A DNA stretch of 64,000 bases from JAJFUG01 sp964473155 (GTDB lineage Bacteria; Gemmatimonadota; Glassbacteria; GWA2-58-10), in assembly GCA_964473155.1 (NCBI GenBank), contig CAYYNT010000018.1, forward strand, positions 1-64,000. Reading direction: 5' to 3'. Below, piece by piece: positions 9,297-18,697 of this stretch (position 1 is its first letter; every line of letters begins with the position of its first letter). Both the position numbers and the translations under genes were made by a program. The notes beneath the pieces were generated by a model that was given only the letters and a program-made list of their open reading frames with translations, was not told where the DNA came from and ran no database searches.

Positions 9297-10058
9297 TCAA
9301 GCCCCGCCGTCCGGCGCTTTGCGGCGGGCCAGGACAATCATCGTGCGGCCGAAAAACAGCGCCGGAGAATGCATCTGTTTGAGTATTTCCCGGTTGGCCT
9401 GGTGCTGACGCGGCTCGGCCTCGCTGCCCAGGGCGCTCCAGGTGAACCAGCGGCTGAGCGGCCAGAGCGGGGCCAGCCCCAGACTGCTCCGGCGGATACG
9501 GTCCGTGGCCGAGCGCTCGATGACCAGGCCGCTGGTGTGGAGGATATGACGGAGCTGCCAGAATGTGAGGCAGTAGATATGCTCGATGAACCGGTTGCGG
9601 ATAAATTCGCTGGAGGGCCGCACGGACAGACTGTAAAAACCGGTGAGCAGAAAACGCAGGCGGCTGGCGGCGTTGCAGATATTGGGCGTGGTCAGGGCTA
9701 ACAGCCCGCCGGGACGAAGGACTCGGGCCAGTTCGCGGGCGAACGCGTACTGGTGCTCCAGGTGCTCGATTGCCTCACAACTGATCAGCAGGTCAATCGA
9801 GCTGTCCCGGAACGGCAGCGGACTGTCCAGGTCGCCGCGCAGAAGGCTCACGCCATGGCGCGGGCCGAAATTCTCCGGGTGAAAGTCCAGGGCCGCCACG
9901 CTCCAGCCCTTTTCCGCCAGCGCGCGGGAAAGCGCCCCACGCCCCGGCGCCAGCTCCACCGCCTGCCCCCCGGATGGAGCACCGTCATCCAGCAGTTCCA
10001 GCACCCGCCGCTCGATGCGGGAAAGCTTCACGGCCCTATCCTGTTCTGTCACAGCCAT
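9297..10058 (-). CDS. class I SAM-dependent methyltransferase
   Basis: 253 residues with a Rossmann-fold methyltransferase core: motif I ELAPGRGALSRALAEKG (SAM binding), an acidic residue at the end of beta-2 (AALDFHP), and the post-motif pattern DLLISCEAIEHLEH, followed by ELARVLRPGGLLALTTPN. This is the Methyltransf_11/UbiE-like layout. The substrate is not predictable. Translation starts at an ATG preceded by AGAGGA. The gene stands alone between an inverted repeat upstream and purH downstream. Confidence 0.85.
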   Translation of the reverse strand: MAVTEQDRAVKLSRIERRVLELLDDGAPSGGQAVELAPGRGALSRALAEKGWSVAALDFHPENFGPRHGVSLLRGDLDSPLPFRDSSIDLLISCEAIEHLEHQYAFARELARVLRPGGLLALTTPNICNAASRLRFLLTGFYSLSVRPSSEFIRNRFIEHIYCLTFWQLRHILHTSGLVIERSATDRIRRSSLGLAPLWPLSRWFTWSALGSEAEPRQHQANREILKQMHSPALFFGRTMIVLARRKAPDGGA

Positions 10059-10145
10059 GGGTTATCCTCTGCCGGTCAAACGGCGGATGTTACTTGACAC
10101 GCCGCCGCTGCCGACCATCGGCAAACGTATTACAGTGGCGGTTTT

Positions 10146-10183
10146 AAATCCCCCCTTTCGTAAAGAGGGTGCAGGGGGGATTT
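10146..10183. repeat. inverted repeat, AAATCCCCCC / GGGGGGATTT
   Basis: Perfect 10-base arms (10146-10155 and 10174-10183) enclose a region with a further partial CCCTTT/AAAGAGGG pairing. It lies in the 216-base gap between the methyltransferase gene and the large glycosidase gene. There is no T-run on either side, so a rho-independent terminator is not convincing. It resembles widespread intergenic palindromes of GC-rich bacteria. Confidence 0.6.
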
Positions 10184-10274
10184 GCCTTTCAATTCCTTTT
10201 TTATATCAGCACTTTGAATCGCTTACGCTCACGAGAACGTTCATCATACTTGCCTGAACAGGAGCTTCCGGTTT

Positions 10275-13200
10275 TCAGCGCACCTCGAACGCCCACTCGC
10301 CGCGCACCCCGCTGGCCACGTCCCGCACGCGCGCGCGCCATACGCCCGGCGTGTCATCCAGGGCCAGCGGCAGGCTGAACACGGCTTTGCCCTCCGGTGC
10401 GTCCAGGTTGCGGCCGTAGTAATCCACCACCGCGCCATCAGGTCCGATCACTTCCAGCCGCAGCACATGAGTCCCGACCGCTGTTTCTCCCGCTGCCTTC
10501 ACACTTGCGGCAAACTCCACCGCCTGACCGCGCCTCGCGTTCTCAGGGCCGCTCACATCCAGCGCGCTCACCTGGTACGGCAGGCTGGCCAGCAGACGGA
10601 CCTCGCCGGGGGCGATATCCGTGCGCAGCACGCTTCCCTGCCCCAGGCAGCGCCCGGCGCGGACATCGTAATGGAACCCCGGCTCCGGCAGAATCACGTC
10701 CAGGTCCTGCCGCGGATCTGTCGCGCGGTAATCCTTGAGCAGCCCGACAAGATAACCTTTCCCCAGATTGTAGGTGGTCATCTTGACCGCTTTGAGGTCA
10801 CCGCCGGAGGATGGCCGCAGGGCGATCAGCGGCCTGTAACCGGCATCCGCCAGAACTCCCGAGAATGCGGCGCGCAACTCGGCCCCGCCGCCGGTCTGGC
10901 GCAACCGTCCGTAACCGGCGAGCCAGGCGTTCAGGAAAAACGCGCTTCCCTGCCCGGACGAGTTCCTGAGCACGGCGGGCAGGCCGGTCCCGTAGTCAGC
11001 CGCGGAGGCCCCGGCAGGTTTCACCCCGGCGTCCGCCACTGCCAGGCCGCTCACCGCGCCGCGCCGCGCGGTGTAATCTCCGGCCGCGGGGATAAGCGTC
11101 GCGCGCTGCCCCCGGATGCCGAACAGCTCATCCAGCCCGCCCTTTTTCTGCCAGCGGCAGTGCTGGTCCATCACCGCGGCCTGCACATCCGCGACCACCG
11201 CGCCCCCGGCCTCGACAAACCGCCGCACGCGCTGCGCGCCCTTTTCCGAGAGGGCCATAGTCTGGGGAAGAACCAGCACCTTTGCCCCGGACTTTTCGAG
11301 CCAGCCGTCTTCCAGCATCTGCCAGCTCATGGCGCGGTAGGGCACGCCCAGGTCCTCCAGCAGCCAGCGCCAGCTTTCGTAGTTGAACTCCCAGCGGTCG
11401 AATCCGGCGCTCCGGGCGGCGTCCTCTTCCACTATCCGCCCGTCCTGTATCCAGCTACCGTGGATCGAGGGCATGGACCAGAACAGCACCACCTCGCTGG
11501 GGGTCCAGCGCGCGGCGGTAAGAAGGCGGGCCAGGCCGCCCTGGCGCAGTTCGCCGAAGATGCGCACCATGTCCGCGCCGCTCTTGCACAGGCGGTAGTC
11601 CGGGTCAATGGTGGAGAACTGCCAGAAGATGGCGCTCCCGGCGTTGTGGCCGCTGAACAGACGGCTCCACAGCTCGTAGTCCAGCTTGGGGCCGAACACT
11701 CCGTAGCCGGTGCAGCCGGTTATCTTGCCGCCCTCGCGCATGAAAGCCTTGTGGCGCTCCGGCTCGCCGTAGGGCTGAGTGTGGTCGATTGTCTGGTCCA
11801 GAAGGTAGTAATCGTACCCGTTGTGCGGCACGGTGCGCTGCGTGCCGGTCATCATCACGCGGCCCTCTGGGTCCACCTCGCGCACCATCCGGCGCACGTA
11901 GGCGTAATTATCCGCGTAGCTCCTCTCCATGAACAGACGGTGGTCGGCCCAGCTCGAATAGTTGCCGCGTTTCTGCGCCTCGAAGGTGTCATCCGGTACA
12001 ACCGCTTCCCATGAGGCGAACGCGGTCCCCCACTGGCTGTTGAGCTTTTCCAGGGAGCCGTACTGCTCTTTCAGCCAATCGCGGAACGCGGCCAGGGTGT
12101 GCGGCCCGAAACACAGGTCGAAAGCGTCGCCATAGTGCGTGAGCGAGGGTTCCTCGTAGCAGTAGTAGCTCAGAGGGCTGTAGCGTTTGAATTGCTCCAC
12201 CTTGCGCTGCACTTCCTTTTTCTGCTGCTCCAGGTAAGCCGGGTCGTGCAGGCAGTTCTGACGGATAAGATATTTTTTGTCGTGCGTGGCCAGATAGTTC
12301 TTTTTCTGTTCGCGGTATGGAACCTCGCCCGCTCCGTCCAGCGATTCCTCGGTGTCCAGACGGGTTTCGGCCTGAAGGCCCAGGTTGCTGCGGAAAGCGA
12401 ACTCCGGCTGCACGGCGGCCCAGGCGGTCACTCCCAGGCATTCCATGTAGCGGTCCAGGAACTTCCATTCACCGGCCGTGATCTGGGGCATGAAACGGTA
12501 CATCATCACTTCATAGTCGTCCCAGAGCGAGGGCCGGTCGATAAACAGGTCAACCCTGGCCGTATGCACGGCCTGACCGTTGTCCGCCAGAACGCGCGCG
12601 GTGACCACGGCCCTTCGGGCCAGGCAGAGCGCGCTGGGCAGGGAGAATTCAGCCCCAGCTCCGGGCGCGAGGCTCAAGGTGTCAGCGGCCAGAAGGCGGT
12701 CGCGGTTGTCGGTCAGGGCCAGGGCCACGCGAGCGGCATTCCCGGTTTTATCAACACTCACCCGGCCGGTGACTTCCTCGCCCAGTTCGTAAGTATCCTT
12801 ATCAGTTTTCAACTCCGCGATCCGGCTCCCGCCGGAAAACCCGGCGGATGCCGAGGCGAAATCCACCACCCGTCCGTTGCGGACAAGCCAGATATCGGCG
12901 ATCATCCGCGAGCCGCAGGCTATCTCCGGGAAGGTCAGTTCCAGCCTGCCCCTGGCCGCCGGGATTTCCCGCCGGGCCAGTTCGCGGAACTCCTGGTCGC
13001 GAATGACGGCGCGCAGCCTGTCACCGGCCTGGCAAAGCACCTCTCCGGTCAAACAGAGTGGTCCCGATTCTTTGAGACTCGCCAGCTTCATCCCGCCGAA
13101 TCCATCCGCGGTCTCCCGCCCCGCGGCCCAGCGCAGGGCGCGGCCGGTGAGTGCGTAAATATACTCCCAATATGGCAGTCCGTTTTTCTCCTCCAGAGGA

Positions 13201-14549
13201 CGGCTGACGCGCGGGAACATGCCCTGGTCCTCCCAGGCGAACACCGCCACCCGTCCCTGGCCATATTTACCGAGCGCCAGAATGGGGCTGCCATCCTCCG
13301 CCGCTATCAGCACTTTTGCATCCGGTTTCGCCGTGTAGCGCACATGGTTGATATCCCCGGCCGGGATCAGGTCCAGCGGGATGCCGCGGGTGACGTAGTG
13401 CGATGGTTCAACAGCCTTCCATGCCCTGCTGCCGGGCACGAGTCCGGCCGGGCGCTCCTCCGGCTGGTCCGCCTCCCGCGGACGGTACAGTTCCATGCGG
13501 GTCTGGCCGCCCAGCGGTGAAAGCTCGTCCAGGTCCGGGGCCGCGCCCCCGGAAACCGGCTGGAAAAGCACCAGTCCGCAGCCCTCGCTTACCCTTTTCA
13601 GCAGGGCACGTCGCAACTCGGGCGGCATTTCGTTCCAGGTGCGCAGGCTGGGCAGGGCGATCACCTCGAACTGGCGCGGACTTTCCAGTTCGCTGGTTAC
13701 GGCCGTGTATTCGATACTGAATTTATCGGTGACGTGGTCATATTCCAGGGCGCGCGTGCCGTAGAAATCGCCGAACGCCCAGCGGTGCAGGCCCAGCGTA
13801 GGTTCGAATGTGACGGTCACCGGCTCCATGTCGAACCGCTGCATGAGTTCCACCATCACCCTGCCGGCTCCCGCGCTCGGCACGAACAGGCCGCGCAGCG
13901 GCCCGGCGGCGTCCGGCCTCTGCCATGCGACATGCGGGGTCCGGATCGAATCGGAATACACTATGTCCATCCGTCCCCGGCTGTCCAGCTCCGGCTGATA
14001 TTCCCAGGTGCGAAGGTGGTCCAGGTGCAGAGTGACCGCGCTTGCCGGGCTGAAATCAACCCGGTTCAGGGCCAGCCAGTTCACTCCGGCGAGTTGGCCG
14101 CTTCGGTATTGAAGGTGGTTGAGGCCCTGGCTCAGGGTGCGAAGAGTGCTCCAGCCACCGCCCAGGCTGTCATGGAAAGTCAGCCGAAGGCTGACAGGGG
14201 CGGGCGCATAAATATCCACGAAAATCGCTTCCTGAATTTTCCAGCCTCCGCCGCCCTCATCCGCTGCTTTCTCGCGGATTATCTCCTCCATGCGCCAGAT
14301 GCCTGTCAGGTTAACGCTCAGGACGGCTCCGGCCTGAAGATCGGCGCGAAGGTTGCGCCGCCGCTCGGTGGCATAGGCGCTGTCCGGGACGATTGCGCCG
14401 CCGCGCACGCTCCAGCGGCTCAGGTCGCCGTCCTCGAACTGCTGGAGCTGGCCCCAGCCATCCTGCGCCTGAACGGGACAGGCCGCGAACGGCAGTAAAA
14501 GCATTATCAGCGGCAGAACGCAGTTAAACCGTACCGTATGCGGTGACAT
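10275..14549 (-). CDS. large secreted beta-galactosidase-like (GH42/GH-A) multidomain protein
   Basis: About 1424 residues from the ATG at 14549, the start that places a signal peptide (FNCVLPLIMLLLPFAACPVQAQ) at the N-terminus; an AGAGG ribosome-binding site precedes it. The N-terminal third looks like carbohydrate-binding and amidotransferase-like beta-rich modules. Around residues 690-1010 lies a clan GH-A barrel, with CYEEPSLTHYGD (probable acid/base Glu) and WLKEQYGSLEKLNSQWG, a phrase characteristic of GH42-type enzymes. A class I amidotransferase-like trimerisation region (VVLFWSMPS..., LEDLGVPYRAMSWQ) follows, with beta-sandwich modules at the end. Likely role: extracytoplasmic release of galactosyl or related residues from plant or algal polysaccharide. 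The exact substrate is unknown. Confidence 0.8.
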   Translation of the reverse strand: MSPHTVRFNCVLPLIMLLLPFAACPVQAQDGWGQLQQFEDGDLSRWSVRGGAIVPDSAYATERRRNLRADLQAGAVLSVNLTGIWRMEEIIREKAADEGGGGWKIQEAIFVDIYAPAPVSLRLTFHDSLGGGWSTLRTLSQGLNHLQYRSGQLAGVNWLALNRVDFSPASAVTLHLDHLRTWEYQPELDSRGRMDIVYSDSIRTPHVAWQRPDAAGPLRGLFVPSAGAGRVMVELMQRFDMEPVTVTFEPTLGLHRWAFGDFYGTRALEYDHVTDKFSIEYTAVTSELESPRQFEVIALPSLRTWNEMPPELRRALLKRVSEGCGLVLFQPVSGGAAPDLDELSPLGGQTRMELYRPREADQPEERPAGLVPGSRAWKAVEPSHYVTRGIPLDLIPAGDINHVRYTAKPDAKVLIAAEDGSPILALGKYGQGRVAVFAWEDQGMFPRVSRPLEEKNGLPYWEYIYALTGRALRWAAGRETADGFGGMKLASLKESGPLCLTGEVLCQAGDRLRAVIRDQEFRELARREIPAARGRLELTFPEIACGSRMIADIWLVRNGRVVDFASASAGFSGGSRIAELKTDKDTYELGEEVTGRVSVDKTGNAARVALALTDNRDRLLAADTLSLAPGAGAEFSLPSALCLARRAVVTARVLADNGQAVHTARVDLFIDRPSLWDDYEVMMYRFMPQITAGEWKFLDRYMECLGVTAWAAVQPEFAFRSNLGLQAETRLDTEESLDGAGEVPYREQKKNYLATHDKKYLIRQNCLHDPAYLEQQKKEVQRKVEQFKRYSPLSYYCYEEPSLTHYGDAFDLCFGPHTLAAFRDWLKEQYGSLEKLNSQWGTAFASWEAVVPDDTFEAQKRGNYSSWADHRLFMERSYADNYAYVRRMVREVDPEGRVMMTGTQRTVPHNGYDYYLLDQTIDHTQPYGEPERHKAFMREGGKITGCTGYGVFGPKLDYELWSRLFSGHNAGSAIFWQFSTIDPDYRLCKSGADMVRIFGELRQGGLARLLTAARWTPSEVVLFWSMPSIHGSWIQDGRIVEEDAARSAGFDRWEFNYESWRWLLEDLGVPYRAMSWQMLEDGWLEKSGAKVLVLPQTMALSEKGAQRVRRFVEAGGAVVADVQAAVMDQHCRWQKKGGLDELFGIRGQRATLIPAAGDYTARRGAVSGLAVADAGVKPAGASAADYGTGLPAVLRNSSGQGSAFFLNAWLAGYGRLRQTGGGAELRAAFSGVLADAGYRPLIALRPSSGGDLKAVKMTTYNLGKGYLVGLLKDYRATDPRQDLDVILPEPGFHYDVRAGRCLGQGSVLRTDIAPGEVRLLASLPYQVSALDVSGPENARRGQAVEFAASVKAAGETAVGTHVLRLEVIGPDGAVVDYYGRNLDAPEGKAVFSLPLALDDTPGVWRARVRDVASGVRGEWAFEVR

Positions 14550-14657
14550 CGGCGCCTCTCTGTGTCGGTTATGATCAGCACAGCCATATTCGATGAGCGA
14601 TAAACTAATATTAGACGTTGCCCTGAACAATATTCACCCGGATTGCGCCAGGACAGT

Positions 14658-15521
14658 TCATTTATTCTCCAGGACCTTGACCAGGGCCTGGTCCCCAAGC
14701 TCTCCCAGGCCCAGTTCGACCGCCCGGCCGAACTGTCGCGCGGCAAGCTGAAGGCCTGGCAGGTCCACACCGGCCCGCTCGCATTCGAGAAGGGCCAGCC
14801 GCAGGTCTTTCAGGTGCAGGCCGATCTTGAACCCCGGTCTCAGATCGCCGTCCTTGAGCAGGCCGCCCCACTTGCGCCAGATGAAGCTGGTGGCCGCGCC
14901 GCTGTCGAGCACTTCCCAGGCGGTTTTCTCGTCCAGACCCAGACCGCGGGCGAAACGGAAACCCTCGGCCAGTGCCAGCACGTGAAGGCCGGTCACCACC
15001 TGATTACAGCATTTCATGAGCTGGCCGTGCCCGGCCGGACCCACATGCACCGTTTTCGAGGTGTAGTGACGGACCACCTGGCGGGCGCGCTCCACATCCT
15101 CCGCCCGGCCCCCCATCATGCTGACCAGCGTTCCCTCGGCCGCTCCGCTTGTCCCGCCCGACACGGGCGCATCAACGAATGCGATACCCACCTTCTCAAG
15201 CTCCGCGGCTATTTCCCGGCTGACAGTCGGGCTGATCGTAGAGTGGTCCACAATCAAGCCTCCATGAGCCATGGTCCGGGCCAGCCCATCCTCACCCAGA
15301 ATCACCTGCTGGACATCCGGCGTGTCGCTCACGCAGACCATGACCACATCGCAGCGCCTGCCCAGCTCAGCCGGACTGCCGCACACCTCCGCCCCGGCCG
15401 ACTCCAGAAGCTGTGCTTTTTCCTGCGTGCGGTTATAGACCGCCACTTTCAACCCCGCGCGCACCAGATGACCCGCCATCGAGGCGCCCATCAGTCCCAG
15501 TCCGGCAAACCCTGTTTTCAT
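14658..15521 (-). CDS. NAD(P)-dependent 3-hydroxyisobutyrate dehydrogenase family reductase
   Basis: 287 residues. The N-terminal Rossmann motif is GLGLMGASMAGHLVRAG. The substrate-binding signature is DAPVSGGTSGAAEGTL, and the catalytic-Lys helix is GHGQLMKCCNQVVTG. These match beta-hydroxyacid dehydrogenases (3-hydroxyisobutyrate, tartronate semialdehyde, glyoxylate/succinic semialdehyde reductases). The exact substrate cannot be chosen from sequence; a sugar-acid or glyoxylate role would fit the carbohydrate-oriented neighbourhood. It is transcribed away from the membrane-protein gene that begins at 15718. Confidence 0.85.
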   Translation of the reverse strand: MKTGFAGLGLMGASMAGHLVRAGLKVAVYNRTQEKAQLLESAGAEVCGSPAELGRRCDVVMVCVSDTPDVQQVILGEDGLARTMAHGGLIVDHSTISPTVSREIAAELEKVGIAFVDAPVSGGTSGAAEGTLVSMMGGRAEDVERARQVVRHYTSKTVHVGPAGHGQLMKCCNQVVTGLHVLALAEGFRFARGLGLDEKTAWEVLDSGAATSFIWRKWGGLLKDGDLRPGFKIGLHLKDLRLALLECERAGVDLPGLQLAARQFGRAVELGLGELGDQALVKVLENK

Positions 15522-15627
15522 CGTCTTCTCCTTTTCTGCCTGATTATTACGGTGCTAAAACCCATCCTGTAAGTTACAAGAAAATTCTCCCGGAGCAATG
15601 AAAGGCAGGCGGCAAAGTGTTTACCAC

Positions 15628-15656
15628 TTTACAACGCCTAATTGCCCGGTTATATA
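15628..15656 (+). promoter_or_regulatory. sigma-70-type promoter
   Basis: TTTACA (15628-15633), a 17-base spacer, then TATATA (15651-15656). The expected transcript start, near 15663, lies inside the longest open frame of the following gene and so rules out its far-upstream start at 15598. Confidence 0.55.
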
Positions 15657-15717
15657 TAGCAAAAGTCAAATTGCGAGGAGCATGTCCCGCCGTTTCATTC
15701 CAACCGGATTGAGGATT

Positions 15718-17283
15718 ATGAAAAAAGCCCTGACCATGGGATCCCTGCTCCTGCTTTTCCTTTTTGTTTCCGAAGGCTTTCACCTTCTTAAGCTGTTTCC
15801 TTTCGACGCCAGCTTCGTCAACCTGATCCTGGCCCAGAACATGGCGGATTCATTCCGCTTCGCGTTCAATCCAGGCGAACTCTCCGCTGGTAGCGATTCT
15901 CCGCTCTATCCGCTGATTCTGTCTCTTTTTTTCAAGATCAGCATCGATCCGTTCGCTGCCAGCGCCGTGTTAGGCAAGTTTCTTTTCGCGGGATGCGGGC
16001 TGCTGATCTGGCAACTTGTCCTGAGATTCTCAGGAGACAGCCCGCGTTCGAAAACAGCCGCTTTTTTGGCCGCCATGCTCTGGTTCTCCAGCGGAGCCGC
16101 AGGATTCAACATGGCCTCCGGCCTGGGCGGCCTGACATTGGCTTTCACCGGCCTGTGCCTCATGCTTCTGTTGCTTGAACCGGATGCGCCCGGTGCGCTG
16201 GTCGGGCTGACCGCGGCTCTGACTGTGCTGTCCCAGCCGGCCGGATGGCTGATCGCCGGAATAGCTCTCTGGGTCTTCCGGACACGGAACCACAGCGATG
16301 AACAAGAAGGAAAAACCTCTTTCCGCATGGCCCTTCTCGCTTTCGCCGTCCCGGTCCTGCCCTGGGTGCTGTTCTGTATCTCGCAGAACGGCACAATATT
16401 CCCGAATCCGACCGCCGCAACACTCGATTCAGCCGCAGCCCGTCCAGGCGAATTCGAATTCATTTATCAATGGGCCGCCGGGACAGGGCCGCAGAGCATT
16501 GACAGCCTGTACCGGCAATTGACCGGTCAGACTGCCGGACAATCCTGGTTCAAAATTATTCCCTGGGCCGCCGTTCCTGTGCTCTGGTCTCTGGCGGTCA
16601 ACCGTCTGAAACCAGCCGGGGCGCCCGCATTGTATATCCTTCTGCACCTGATTTTTTCCCTTGCAGGCATACGCAGAACAGGCGAGGTAGAACGTTTTTT
16701 CATGCTCGATCTTGCTTTTGTCTATATTCTGGGAGTGCTGATGATTGTTGACATCTCGGAGAGACTGGAACGCCGCTCGCCGCTGCTGGCCGCCGCCACG
16801 ATTGTGCTGCCCGTTCTGGCGGTATTTACAATCCAGACCTCGGGGGCGCTTTATTACCAGTCTGTGTATAATGGATTGAATATGCAAATCTCCCAGAACT
16901 CATTTTCGATGGCGCATTGGATCAACGGCAGAATTCCCGGAGATGCCGTTGTGGCGACATATGAGCCTGGTATTGTCAGATTCGTAAGCGGTCGAACAGT
17001 GCTGGATCTGACCGGACGGGTTGAATCACATGCCCTCGAATTCCGGGGCCGCGATCTGGACAGCCTGATCGCCGGGCGGGCGGACTATGTGATCGACCCG
17101 GGTTTCATGAGCCGTCTCGGGTTCAGCCCGGAGGACAGCACGCTCTACGAGGAACAGGATTTTCCTTTTCAGCAGAAACTGTATCGAGTGCTTGGCGCAT
17201 CCTCAGCGATATCAGGACAGACAGGCGCCGGCGGCGGATTTATCCCGGACAGTCAGAGCATGACGCTTCCGGACGCTCAATGA
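15718..17283 (+). CDS. polytopic membrane protein, GT-C (PMT/ArnT-like) glycosyltransferase candidate
   Basis: About 521 residues from the ATG at 15718 (GAGG just upstream); an in-frame ATG at 15682 is an alternative. Roughly ten membrane segments are followed by a C-terminal extracytoplasmic domain. The first loop, FPFDASFVNLILAQNMADS, carries an Asp at the position where GT39/GT-C enzymes hold a catalytic acid, and a Pro-Leu-Tyr-Pro motif follows. The C-terminal phrase WINGRIPGDAVVATYEPG and DLTGRVE is typical of the soluble tail of dolichyl-phosphate-mannose-type transferases. Likely role: transfer of a sugar from a lipid carrier outside the membrane. The last 44 bases overlap the 3' end of the convergent gene. 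Confidence 0.65.
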   Translation: MKKALTMGSLLLLFLFVSEGFHLLKLFPFDASFVNLILAQNMADSFRFAFNPGELSAGSDSPLYPLILSLFFKISIDPFAASAVLGKFLFAGCGLLIWQLVLRFSGDSPRSKTAAFLAAMLWFSSGAAGFNMASGLGGLTLAFTGLCLMLLLLEPDAPGALVGLTAALTVLSQPAGWLIAGIALWVFRTRNHSDEQEGKTSFRMALLAFAVPVLPWVLFCISQNGTIFPNPTAATLDSAAARPGEFEFIYQWAAGTGPQSIDSLYRQLTGQTAGQSWFKIIPWAAVPVLWSLAVNRLKPAGAPALYILLHLIFSLAGIRRTGEVERFFMLDLAFVYILGVLMIVDISERLERRSPLLAAATIVLPVLAVFTIQTSGALYYQSVYNGLNMQISQNSFSMAHWINGRIPGDAVVATYEPGIVRFVSGRTVLDLTGRVESHALEFRGRDLDSLIAGRADYVIDPGFMSRLGFSPEDSTLYEEQDFPFQQKLYRVLGASSAISGQTGAGGGFIPDSQSMTLPDAQ

Positions 17284-18391
17284 CGCTTTCGAGGAAAACA
17301 GGCTCAATCTGGAACCTCCCTCCGGTCGACTCCCTCAGTTCGTTTGCGGAGCATGGATCGGCGGCCAGCAAAAGCGGCTCTCCAGTACTTAAAGAATCGA
17401 AGTCTATATCACCCCGCAGACGCCATTCCTGCTCGGCGCTCCAGAGTGTGCGCCGCCCCCGGTTCTGGCAGAAAAACCTGTCTTCTTCTGTCCTGCGCAG
17501 TTCCTTCATCTCCATGTATTTGACCGGTCGCGCGCCGAGGTTTTCCATGTCCGGCCGTCTGAATGCCAATCCGAACGGTTCAAGACTGTAACGAACGTAT
17601 CTCTGCCTCCAGCGCATCAAAGGAATAGTTTCAGCGGGAGTCAGACTGGTAAGACTCACACCGCATTCTGAACCAGGCATGTGAAGGTCAGAGCCTCTAA
17701 TTATTCTTTCCTCAACGATATGTGCCAGTGTGTTTAATGCATCGCGCACGTAGCATTCAGGCCGGGCCAGAAGATCAGCCAGAAAACAGGCTGGCAATTC
17801 ACCCGGCCATGGTCCTGAAGAGGCATGCGTCCAGTGAATCAGGCAGTCATCAGTCAGAATGTTCAGTTCCGGGTTTGGCATCTTTCCCTTGAAATCATAG
17901 CGCGGTCTCCAGTTGGACGCGCTCCAGGGGACCTCGAAACCGACTTGGATCATTTTCCCTGCCGATGATGCCTCCTGTATAAAGCGCTCCATCCGTCCTC
18001 CGGGACGCACCGATACGGGTATTATCATCTCCGCCAGTTCGAAAAGACAGCGGTCGCGTAACTGCCAGCCGGCCTTCCCCTTCACTCCGCCAGTATATTC
18101 AATCTTCAGTCTTTCGGGATCGAGCGCAAACGCCTCAACGAGTCCAGCTTCCTTCTGCCCTCCATTCTCAGTGTCTGGAACAACCAGTTTCATCCGGAAA
18201 CCAGCCCGGCGGCCCAGGAAGGTGGTCAGGTCCCAGCCTGGAAGGCCCAGGCTGGAAAGCAGCACATTCCGTTCAGGATCAAGGCTTCCCAGCGCCTTTC
18301 TCAATGCCATAACCCATTTGTCGGACCCGCGCGGGTACTTCCCCTGGGCGGAAACCGCCAGCAGGACTCTGATCGTTCTTCCACCAGTCAT
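17240..18391 (-). CDS. protein of unknown function with C-terminal EWR motif
   Basis: About 383 residues from the ATG at 18391, which has GGAGA five bases upstream; a longer start at 18454 lacks this. The protein opens with a short beta-strand and Lys/Arg-rich segment (TIRVLLAVSAQGKYPRGSDK), which may be nucleotide- or sugar-binding. The C-terminal third contains LWSAEQEWRLRGD, reminiscent of the WxxEKEWR pattern in DUF2971-like proteins. There is no signal peptide. I do not recognise a family. It overlaps the convergent membrane glycosyltransferase gene by 44 bases at their 3' ends. Confidence 0.6.
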   Translation of the reverse strand: MTGGRTIRVLLAVSAQGKYPRGSDKWVMALRKALGSLDPERNVLLSSLGLPGWDLTTFLGRRAGFRMKLVVPDTENGGQKEAGLVEAFALDPERLKIEYTGGVKGKAGWQLRDRCLFELAEMIIPVSVRPGGRMERFIQEASSAGKMIQVGFEVPWSASNWRPRYDFKGKMPNPELNILTDDCLIHWTHASSGPWPGELPACFLADLLARPECYVRDALNTLAHIVEERIIRGSDLHMPGSECGVSLTSLTPAETIPLMRWRQRYVRYSLEPFGLAFRRPDMENLGARPVKYMEMKELRRTEEDRFFCQNRGRRTLWSAEQEWRLRGDIDFDSLSTGEPLLLAADPCSANELRESTGGRFQIEPVFLESVIERPEASCSDCPG

Positions 18392-18591
18392 ACTGTCTCC
18401 GAAAGCAAACAGCCGTGATAACAGAATATTCTTTTCGATAATACCACCGATCAAATATCCCGGGGCAGTTTTTCAAAATGAATCATCTAAGCACTTCTGA
18501 GCCGATGGCCACCCGGATAATCAAGGCAGACGGAATTCTGGAATAGTGCTGCGGCATATTTTATATTCAGATAGTTTTGATTCAAATAATT

Positions 18592-18620
18592 TTGACAGCG
18601 ATTTATTTAGTTTTTATTGA
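18592..18620 (+). promoter_or_regulatory. possible sigma-70 promoter
   Basis: TTGACA (18592-18597) is followed after 17 bases by TATTGA (18615-18620), within an A/T-rich divergent spacer. The -10 match is weak. A transcript starting near 18627 fits a translation start at 18698 for the membrane protein. Confidence 0.35.
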
Positions 18621-18697
18621 ATCTCAGCACAAGGCTGAAAAGACCCGCAAGCTATAATGGCGGTCTTTCTTGCCGACACTTCCGAACCCGGGCAAAG

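Noticed and set aside
10146..10183. Rho-independent terminator of the large glycosidase gene
   Set aside because: The hairpin is strong, but neither strand has a T-run after it, and it lies 90 bases past the stop.
15598..15717. Longer N-terminus of the GT-C membrane protein
   Set aside because: A promoter with TTTACA-N17-TATATA lies inside the extension, so the transcript would start after it.
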